Of a DNA stretch of 64,000 nucleotides, positions 22,222-31,287 are shown piece after piece. This stretch comes from Actinostola sp. cb2023 (lineage: Eukaryota; Cnidaria; Anthozoa; Actiniaria; Actinostolidae). The DNA is taken from NCBI GenBank assembly GCA_033675265.1, contig JAUJYZ010001170.1, forward strand, positions 62,001-126,000, given 5' to 3'. The notes under the pieces are model-generated. The model was not told the DNA's origin. It made no database searches and saw only the letters and a list, made by a program, of their open reading frames with translations. Positions within the stretch are counted from its first letter, which is position 1. Each line of letters begins with the position of its first letter. Made by a program: the position numbers and the translations under genes.

Positions 22222-25200
22222 GCCTGCCTGTCTGTCTGTCAAATTTATGACTATAAATTCTTCTGATCTATTGATATTATAAATTCTAAAATAATGATGT
22301 ACATTTATTTTGAACCAACCGCTTATTCCTCCCCTCCCCTCCCTTCCCCTCCACCTCCCCTCCCCTTCCTCCCCCCAACCTGAAATAACTGTTTTTTCTT
22401 GCTATGTTTTTAGTTCTCCAGCGAGACTGTTTTGGCAAGAATCCTTGGTTTTATTGCTATGTAGCTGTGAAAGAATCAGAAGATCCCTCTCAAAATATCA
22501 ACTCCAGTAATGCTTTAAACTGCAAAAAAGAACTTGTTGGCTTTGCATTGTACCACCACGCCTACTCAACATGGAAAGGTCGCATGTTGTATTTAGAAGA
22601 CTTATACGTCATAGCAAGTGAACGAAGTATGTATATGTGTTGCCATAGTAACATAGTCTATTCATGAAACTACGGCCTTCTGGGAAGGCGTAGCTACTAT
22701 GCCATCGAGTGTGAAAGTATGTCCGTATGTCCGTAAGTAATCAGTTCGGGTTGACTCGGATTCGTTCGGAAAATCCGATTGAAGTGAGTCGAACGAGAGC
22801 GAAGACGAGTGAAGACTAGAAAACCTTTTCCTGATGATACCAGATGTATTTTTGTTCTATTCTCGTCTTGACTGGCGTTTTGTTCGACTACATTTTGACA
22901 ATATTGTCAACTCTCGTCAATAATCGACTTCTTATCGATACGCCCTATGCACGCGTCCTGATTTTCGATATCAGAATACTAGAATCTGTCACATAAAAAT
23001 AACCACTGCCATCTGAAAAAGCATTTATTCATCGATATTTTTGGAAAAGTTCAAAAGTATTGGATAAAATCCCGCGAAGATATCATAAATGACATTTATA
23101 GGGTTTAGTATGGGATTTTGCCGTCATTAGTACACAGCCTCGTTCTGATGTATTTTCATAATTAAAAACGTTCATAACTCCACAAGGACATGTCATTTCG
23201 CCCTGAAACTTTTACACTAATCTTATATAAATCTCTTCTTTTAGTGGAACGTGTTAAACCTTGAAATGAAGCAATTTGGAAAATTGATGTACATCAGAAC
23301 GAGGCTGTGTACTAATGACGGCAAAATCCCATACTAAACCCTATAAATGTCATTTATGATATCTTCGCGGGATTTTATCCAATACTTTTGAACTTTTCCA
23401 AAAATATCGATGAATAAATGCTTTTTCAGATGGCAGTGGTTATTTTTATGTGACAGATTCTAGTATTCTGATATCGAAAATGAGGACGCGTGCATAGGGC
23501 GTATTGCAACGTACACACTACGTTTATATCTCCAAGTGCTCGATGTGTGATGTTTACGAGTGAGGTTAAAAGCCGACTATTGACAATGAATTTGTGCTTT
23601 TCTGCATCAGTAAGGGGCCGTCGACATATTCACCTTTCCCCGCTTAACGTCCACTGGACGTTTAGGGGGGGAGGGGGTAAGGCGGGAAAAAATTTGGACG
23701 TTAGTGTGGGGCATTCAAAAAAAAAAAGATTTTTTTTACTTCATGTTGAAAACAAAAAGAAAGCAAAGATAAAACAAACAAACTGGTGGTACGTTCTTAC
23801 AAACTTCGGTGTTATATAAATAGATTCTGATATAAACTATCAAAAATCATGGACCACCTCTGTTTGCGGTGGCTTGGGTACGAGAATGCTTGGATTACCT
23901 GTGGTATCCCAGCGTTCATTGGGAATTAGTCGGACAAAATGGCGGTGGACTGACCGAATATATTGTGCACAAGTAATAGCCAGAATTAGTCGTAGAGGCA
24001 AGATATAGAGATACAAAAGAATTGTTATTAAGGAGAATGAAGTGAACTACATGGAATGGGGGCAGTTTTGAGGATTTTCCAGCGATATAAAGAACATTGG
24101 ACTGTTGTTTGCTACCGTTTGTTTTGAGTCATGTTGCCGAATGCAAAACCATTCCCACGCATTTTCAATACGAAAAACAGGAAATTCCAAGTGGACGTTA
24201 AGGAGGGAGGGGGGGAGCGGGTCTGACCTAAACGTCCAGTGGACGTTAAGCGGGGAAAGGTGAATATGTCGACGGCCCCTAATCAAGCACAGCTTTCAAG
24301 CAATGTGTTCAGTGTTTTCCCGTAATTAAGCTTAATTGTTCAGGTTTTTTGACAATCTTTATACAATTTACACCAGGCAAACGATCGCCGAACCAAGATG
24401 TTTGTTCAGTCGTTGACGGCCACGATGGTCTTCTAGAATATCACGTACTTGTTTAGCACAGTATTAAAACATACATTGCTATTACAATTAGTTACAGTTC
24501 TATTATATCTGTTCTCTCAAATAAATGATTGTTACGATTACCAAATGTTGTTGTTGATTAAATTATAACAAGACGCTCAATGAGCGTACACTCGGGCTTA
24601 TGACAAGGACAATGTCAGTTGCGTCAGGAGAGACCTGACAATGACTGACAGTTGCGTGACGAGGGAGACTATGTATATACATGTATGTGTCGAGTTCATT
24701 TGATTTGCCTTTGACTTTGAGTTCATTTGATTACCTTTTGACTTTGAGTTCAATTGATTTGATTTTGATGAGTTCGTGTAAAGGCCCCCTCTCTAGCTTC
24801 AGATCCCGAAACGTCGAGTTTGGAATCGAGTTCGAGTTCGGGTTCGAGTTACGGTTCGAACGTCGAATAAAACAAGGACATTTTCTTCAATACAATATCA
24901 TTTCTCTGACGTCATGACAATCAGTGACAGTTGAGTGACGAGGGAGACTATGTGTCGGGTGAGTACGTACATGATACGTCTTGAGGTTGCATAGGTCAGA
25001 TGGTTCTGATAACGCCCTCACGTTTGTTTTTGTTAAATATATTTTAAGCGAGCTTCTAGTCCTTCTACCACTTCTAGTCATTGAACGATGAACTAGAATC
25101 CTGACCTTTAATAGCTTGAAGATCTACAGCTGCTTTCAAAACTAAGATTCAAATCTACTTGAGTCCTGTGTGTCGTTTGTTTTTTTCTTATCTGCTGAGT

Positions 25201-28200
25201 AATCTTGAAACTCGATACGATTAAATACGTCGCATACTTTCGTCATTCTTTAACCGAACAAAAACTACGACTACTACCGAAAAACGCATTTTATAACTCG
25301 GGCTTCCTTCGGAAGGGCCCGAGTAAATAGCAGTCAGTATTTTCGTAGTTATTCTCTTCGTGTAGACCAAGGAGCTGTGCCAGACTGTTGTTTGTTGTCG
25401 ATTTCCGTTCATAATCGATCGTTTACTGAATTTCAATACTTGTGTAAAACTTGTGAACAAACGTTTGTTTTTATTTTTGTTATTATGGTACATTTTATAT
25501 ATATTTATAGCTTTACTGTTCTTTTGGACAGACGAAGAGCCACTGGTGGAAATGCTATCATTAAACCATTATTATAATATTTATTTTCATTTTTGTTACA
25601 CCAACATCACAACATTTTCTTTTCACATTACAATTTATTTTCTCCATAATTTCTTTCCTTCATTTCTCTACTGTATCTATTTTTCTCTTTTCTTAACTCA
25701 TTGTCTATTCAGTTTATTACTGGCTTCACAGCAGTAGCTACATGCAGTCCTAGACTGCCTATTTTTAATAATTACTGTGAGGCCTATAGAGGGTTTACAC
25801 GACCACATGCCGGCAGCCATGACAGAGGGCAGGATAAAGGAATACCTTTCCCCTAAGGAATTGAATTCTTTCTCATGTAAAATGATTTTATTGTTCCTGT
25901 CCCCTGTCATGGCTGCCGGTACGTGATCGTGCAAACCCTCTATAGGTACTAGCCCATGCTAGATAGTGTCGTGGAAAACAGTACTGAGTAGCCTACATAA
26001 CCTGGTGTTCTGAAGGGATCAAGTGATGATGGAAAGCAGGGAAAGGGGAGTGAAAGGTCTGGTTATACTGGTAATTAATACATATTGTTTGGTACCAAAT
26101 GACTGTTTAATTCCATTGTTGATTTGTTTTCTAGACAAAGGCATTGGAATTGGCTTCCTGAAAGAACTATCCAAGGTAAGAAAACCCAACCTTCAAATTT
26201 AGAGCAAGATATTCAATTGTCAAGGGAAAGTTGCTACAAATTCCCCATCAAAATCCTTGTAATTCTTTTGATCTCATTCCCACCACCAACTGATCGATCA
26301 CTGATGTCCTACCACGTGAGCTGCAAGGCCAAACTGGGACCAGTGAGCAATATGCCAGTGATCAGTTCCAAAGGTCAGGACTAGTTCAAAAACAGAAAAC
26401 ATCACGGTCATAGTATTATCACAGCACATCCTCTCATAGTCATACCAAATCTACTCTATCTATTTCATTGCTTTTATTGGCATCATGGTCACAGCACAGC
26501 ACTATAATCACATGCAGCATATCCTCTCACAGTTATACCAAATCTACTCTATCTATTTCATTGTGCTCTTATTCGTATCACAGCACAGCACTAATCACAG
26601 CATATCCTCTCACAGTAATTATACCAAATCTACTCTATCTATTTCATTGCTTTTATTGGCATCATGGTCACAGCACAGCACTATAATCACAGCATATCCT
26701 CTCACAGTTATACCAAATCTACTCTATCTATTTCATTGCTTTTATTGGCATCATGGTCACAGCACAGCACTATATAATCACAGCATATCCTCTCATAGTC
26801 ATACCAAATCTCCTCTATCTATTTCATTGCTTTTATTGGCATCATGGTCACAGCACAGCACTATAATCACAGCATATCCTCTCATAGTTATACCAAATCT
26901 CCTCTATCTATTTCATTGCTTTTATTGGCATCATGGTCACAGCACAGCACTATAATCTACGGAGCCCTGTTAGTGCCACACCGGCGTGCTTATACATTTT
27001 ACATACGCGCGTAAACATTTATTTGTAGTGAGACATTTTCTCTTTCGGCGTGACTTATTTTTTTTCGGCGTGACTTATTTTTTTTCCGCGCGACTTATTT
27101 TTCGGCGTGACTTATTTTTTTTCCGCGCGACTTATTTTTCGGCGTGACTTATTTTTTTCCCGCGCGACTTATTTTTCGGCGTGACTTATTTTTTTCCCGC
27201 GCGACTTATTTTTCGGCGTGACTTATTTTTTTCCCGCGCGACTTATTTTTCGGCGTGACTTATTTTTCGGCGTGACTTATTTTGCAGGCATGCGCACGAC
27301 ATATTATTATCCCTTATAGGACTAACCGCTGTTCTTTGACATCGATGGCTCAATTAATTCAAAATGGCGGCGGAGAACGACCTTCGCGACGATTTCATCG
27401 AGGAATACTTTCATATGGGCTTTACTTACAAGGAAATCATTGATTGCCTTCTTTTTAATCACCAAATACGCCTAAGTCTACGACAGCTTAAAAGAGTCTT
27501 AGCGAAAAAAAGCCTTGGACGGCGACGCTTCAGCAGTTTCAATGAGATAGTAGATGCTATACAAGAAGAGCTAAGAGGAAGTGGAAGCAGTGTTGGCTAC
27601 AGAACTATGTGGCAGAAATTAGTGGTAGAGCATAAATTGTCTGTTAGAAAGGAATTTGTTCGAAACGCGCTAAGAATAATGGACCCTGAAGGGGTAGACA
27701 GGCGCTTAAAGCATAGACTCCAAAGGCGACAATATCATGCAAAGGGCCCAAACTTTATTTGGCACATTGATGGTTATGATAAACTAAAACCTTATGGTTT
27801 TGCATTCATGGTTGCATTGATGGTTATTCGAGAAAAATCATGTGGCTTGAGGTTGGGCGCACGAATAATCATCCAGGTGTTATAGCAAGCTATTTTCTTG
27901 ACTGTGTGCAAAATGTTGGGGGTACCGCTTCTGTAATTCGAGCAGATATGGGAACAGAGAACGTTAGAATTGCTGCTATTCAACGTTATCTACGACATGA
28001 AGCAAGGGACAGTTGGTCAGGGGAAAAAAGCTTTCTGTATGGAAGATCAGTCAGCAATCAGAGAATAGAAGCATGGTGGGCACAACTGAGACGAGGTGCT
28101 TCTGATTGGTGGATAACACATTTTAAGGATTTGAGGGACAGAGGACTCTACTGTGATGCCAATGGTGTCCATGTGGAATGTCTAATGTTTTGTTACATGG

Positions 28201-29885
28201 CAGTTATCCATGAGGAACTCCAAAGAGTAGCACGACTGTGGAACCTGCATCGTATTAGACCAACGAGGATCAACAGTTCTCCCCATGGTCGGCCCTATCT
28301 CTTATATCATCATCCTGAAATGACAGGGACTGTAGATTGCAAGCATGATGTTGACATGGATGAGTTAGATGTTGCTAGAGAGATGTGTTGTGAAGACCTT
28401 CCCATGTGTTCGTCACCTGAATTTAATGAACTAGCTGAAAGTTATAATGACAGAAGAAGGTCTAAGAATGCCAGAAAATGGTAATGAGGCATGCAATCTT
28501 TATTTCACTCTCATCGAGATAGAGAAAATGATGTAGCCTACTGTAGCCTTGTAAATGCACAGATTGAACACAGTTAACCAGATTGATAATATGTTGATTT
28601 AAAACTGAAGAAGTCAAAAATTTTCATCCTTAAACTTCTCAATAACACTCTCGTCAACTCCTCTTTCTTGCAGAAAATTACAGACCTGTGAATGCATCAA
28701 AAACACAATTAGGCTTAGAATAAGTAGAGCACTTGCTGTTTACAATAAATAAGCTTAAAGTTAAGATTACACCTAGAGAATAATTAATCATCTCCCATCG
28801 AATACCCCAGTATTTTAGCACAAATTGAATACTTGCCTTCTCTAAATCGCTTTCGCTAGCGCTGCTAGCAGCCATCTTGATTTCTCTTGATCACACGAGG
28901 CTTGAGCCCGCGATTAATCTGGAAGCGGTCTACCTACCCCCAGCAGCATAAGTCACGCCAAAAGAAATAAGTAGCACCGAAAAAAAAAGTCACGCCGAAA
29001 AATAAGTCACGCTGAAAAATAAGTCACGCTGAAAAATAAGTCGCGCGGGAAAAAAATAAGTCACGCCGAAAAATAAGTCGCGCGGGAAAAAAATAAGTCG
29101 CGCCGAAAAATAAGTCGCGCGGGAAAAAAATAAGTCACGCCGAAAAATAAGTCGCGCCGGAAAAAAATAAGTCACGCCGAAAAATAAGTCGCGCGGGAAA
29201 AAAATAAGTCACGCCGAAAGAGAACATCTCGCGCTACAAATAAATGTTTACGCGCGTATGTAAAATGTATAAGCACGCCGGTGTGGCACTAACAGGGCTC
29301 CGTAATAATCACAGCATATCCTCTCATAGTCATACCAAATCTCCTCTATCTATTTCATTGCTTTTATTGGCATCATGGTCACAGCACAGCACTATAATCA
29401 CAGCACATCCTCTCATAGTTATACCAAATCTCCTCTATCTATTTCATTGCTTTTATTGGCATCATGGTCACAGCACAGCACTATAATCACAGCACATCCT
29501 CTCATAGTTATACCAAATCTCCTCTATCTATTTCATTGTGCTCTTTTATTCGTATCACAGCACAGCACTAATCACGGCATATATATCCTCTCACGTACAG
29601 TTATACCAAATCTACTCTATCTATTTCATTGTGCTCTTTTATTAGTATCACAGCACAGCACTAATCACGGCATATCCTCTCACAGTTATACCAAATCTAC
29701 AGTCTCATTGTGCTCTTACATTATAGGTTGCAATCAAGAAGAAGTGTTGTAAGATCAAGTGGGCTGTACTTGACTGGAATCAGCAGGCTATTGATTTCTA
29801 CAATACCCTGGGGGCCCAGCTGGAACATGAGTGGAAGCTTGTCTGTCTTGATAATAGTGCCATGTTGACATTAGCTGAGGTATAA
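21442..29885 (+). CDS. SAT1: Diamine (spermidine/spermine N1-) acetyltransferase, 5 exons, complete
   Basis: GNAT-family enzyme that acetylates polyamines with acetyl-CoA for catabolism or export; some invertebrate homologues prefer thialysine, so substrate is inferred. Exons 21442-21507, 22125-22179, 22414-22626, 26135-26175 and 29727-29885 join in frame to 177 aa plus TAA (human SAT1 is 171). MSKFVIREAVPEDCEAIL at the start, DCFGKNPWFYCYVA, LVGFALYHHAYSTWKGR and LYLEDLYV (the acidic LED motif) in exon 3, NKGIGIGFLKELSK (acetyl-CoA binding motif A) in exon 4, and AVLDWNQQAIDFYNTLGA with the catalytic-region tyrosine in exon 5 match SAT1 in order. The exon 2 acceptor is AAAAAG with a weak pyrimidine tract. 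AATAAA at 29993-29998 is a likely poly(A) signal. Intron 4 (26176-29726) contains an 89-bp satellite and a DNA transposon. Confidence 0.95.
22193..22240. repeat. (CTGT)n microsatellite in SAT1 intron 2
   Basis: About eleven CTGT/CTGC units starting 14 bp past the exon 2 donor. Confidence 0.95.
22938..23504. mobile_element. Foldback element with 215-bp arms in SAT1 intron 3
   Basis: Arms 22938-23152 and 23290-23504 are almost perfect reverse complements separated by 137 bp. Ends ATACGCCCTATGCACGCGTC and its complement. A TA duplication is possible but cannot be told from the palindrome. No coding potential. The high arm identity implies recent insertion or arm conversion. Confidence 0.9.
23614..24279. 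mobile_element. 666-bp MITE, PIF/Harbinger-like (TAA duplication)
   Basis: Ends GGGGCCGTCGACATATTCAC and GTGAATATGTCGACGGCCCC continue as inverted repeats through CCCCGCTTAACGTCCACTGG (about 55 bp). TAA is duplicated at 23611-23613 and 24280-24282, the 3-bp T(A/T)A type of PIF/Harbinger. No transposase ORF. Confidence 0.85.
24560..25330. other. SAT1 intron 3 sequence with short direct repeats
   Basis: GACAGTTG(C/A)GTGACGAGGG then AGACTATGT occurs at about 24646 and 24926. CTCGGGCTT recurs near 24592 and 25298, the latter in a small hairpin GGGCTTCCTTCGGAAGGGCCC. No exon seen. Confidence 0.5.
25784..25945. mobile_element. 162-bp hairpin MITE
   Basis: CTATAGAGGGTTTACACGA and its partner CAAACCCTCTATAG are the ends; inverted similarity continues through GCCGGCAGCCATGACAG. 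A TA target duplication is possible but is within the palindrome. It sits 190 bp upstream of SAT1 exon 4. Confidence 0.8.
26395..26957. repeat. 89-bp satellite, left block
   Basis: Six to seven units each with ATCACAGCATATCCTCTCA, TATACCAAATCTCCTCTATC and GGCATCATGGTCACAGCACA. The array continues at 29305-29735 after the transposon. Small ORFs of the array (26468-26955 and 29244-29752) are artefacts. Confidence 0.95.
26958..29304 (+). mobile_element. 2347-bp DDE-integrase DNA transposon (IS3EU-type by ends and duplication)
   Basis: Inverted ends TACGGAGCCCTGTTAGTGCC ... GGCACTAACAGGGCTCCGTA, with ATAATC duplicated at 26952-26957 and 29305-29310. Joining the flanks restores the satellite unit exactly, which fixes the insertion point and a 6-bp duplication. 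TIRs extend about 90 bp. Inside each end is an array of CGGCGTGACTTATTTTT alternating with CCGCGCGACTTATTTTT (left about 27046-27285, right inverted about 28951-29220), likely transposase-binding sites. It holds one transposase gene (27364-28484). TAY...RTA ends and 6-bp duplications are as I recall for IS3EU; treat that name as provisional. Confidence 0.9.
27364..28484 (+). pseudogene. Integrase-core (DDE) transposase with one frameshift
   Basis: Two overlapping frames (27364-27885 and 27840-28484) read as one protein of about 374 residues broken by a single apparent 1-nt deletion near 27800-27815. Order: helical N-terminal region with HTH-like repeats (YKEIIDCLLFNHQIRLSLRQ, then RRRFSSFNEIVDAI), then FIWHIDGYDKL (first catalytic Asp), VIRADMGTENV (second Asp) and SNQRIEAWWAQLR (Glu), then a C-terminal region ending KNARKW. 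These match eukaryotic rve/integrase-core transposases. No other break is seen, so decay is recent. Its start ATG lies between the left subterminal array and the core. A sequencing indel is an alternative to a true mutation. Confidence 0.85.
29305..29735. repeat. 89-bp satellite, right block
   Basis: Continuation of the array at 26395-26957, with shortened units (CATTGTGCTCTTTTATT(C/A)GTATCACAGC) near the exon. The array ends within 20 bp of the acceptor of SAT1 exon 5, so the satellite effectively supplies the branch-point and pyrimidine region. Confidence 0.9.
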
Positions 29886-31287
29886 TGGAATAATAATAAT
29901 AATAATGGAATACAATTTCAATGTAAGAAGAAGAAGAATAACTTTATTCATATATGTCAAAATCTTCTTGCACATTTTGATATACTTTTTTAAATAAAAT
30001 CTCTTTTTATCTATCTATCTGTATTTCTGATCAGCCACCCCCTGATTAGGAAACCTTCCTTATCAGCCATCCCCCCTGACTTGGAAACCTTCGATCTTTA
30101 TCAGTCACCTCCACTGATTTGGAAACATTCCTAATCAGTCACCCCCCTGATTGGGAAACATTCCTTATAAGTCATCTCCCCCTGATTGGGAAACATTCCT
30201 AATCAGTCACCCCCTGATTGGGAAACCTTCGATCCTTTTCAGTCACCTCCCTGATTGGGAAACATTCCTTATCAGTCACCCCCTGACTGGGAAACCTTCG
30301 ATCCTTATCAGTCACTCCCCTAACTGGGAAACCTTTGATCCTTATCAGTCACCCCCTGATTGGGAAACCTTCGATCCTTATCAGTCACCCCCTGATTGGG
30401 AAACATTCGATCCTTATCAGTCACCTCCCTGACTGGGAAACCTTCGATCCATATCAGTCACTCCCCTAACTGGGAAACCTTCGATCCTTATCAGTCACCC
30501 CCTGATTGGGAAACCTTCGATCCTTATCAGTCACCCCCTGATTGGGAAACCTTCGATCCATATCAGTCACCGCCCTGATTGGGAAACCTTCGATCCTTAT
30601 CAGTCACCCCCTGACTGGGAAACCTTCGATCCTTATCAGTCACCCCCCTGATTGGGAAACTTTTTATCCTTATCAGTCACCCCCCTGATTGAGAAATCTT
30701 CGATCCTTATCAGTCACCCCCCTGACTGGGAAACCGTCTATCCTTATCAGTCACCCTCACCCCCTTCCTAATCAGTCACCCCCCTGACTGGGAAACCTTC
30801 GATTCTCATTAGCCCCGTGATTGGGAAACCTTCGATCCTTATCAGTCACCCCCCCTGATTGGGAAACCTTCATTTTCAGTCACCCCCCTGATTAATTGGT
30901 CAACGTAAAGCTTGCCGTTTCCTGACTAGGAGTGTTTTACTGCGGAACAAGACCAACTATTAATAAAGAAAGACTATTTATTGGAACCATCAAATGGAAT
31001 AACTTCCTGTACAAGTTCATTCCAAAACACATTCTAATAGCTACCACCACGACTTCTAATACAATAGAACATTGTTGTTTTCAGCTTTGAAAAAAGCTCA
31101 TTAAAAACGACACGAGTCAACTTTTTCTATGTAATAAAATCCTATTATCTCATAACTAAAGCTAATATACAACACTAGAAAAGGTAACAAATCTCACATT
31201 AAACCTATTTACATGTTTCCACTCTTAATCTCTGAGGTGGTGAATAGCTCCACCCCTTGACCACACCCTTGACCCCCTTTTGGCGCC
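29886..31287. other. 3' region between convergent SAT1 and zinc-finger genes
   Basis: Holds the SAT1 3' UTR with AATAAA at 29993-29998, a 36-bp minisatellite (30035-30895), and then AT-rich sequence with a minus-strand AATAAA at 30977-30982 that could serve the zinc-finger gene. No further exon seen. Confidence 0.6.
30035..30895. repeat. 36-bp minisatellite
   Basis: About 23 units starting CAGTCACCCCCTGATTGGGA and ending AACCTTCGATCCTTAT, with C-run length and T/C (ATTGG/CTGG) variants. Because the unit is 36 bp, a repeat ORF stays open on the plus strand; it is not a gene. Confidence 0.95.
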
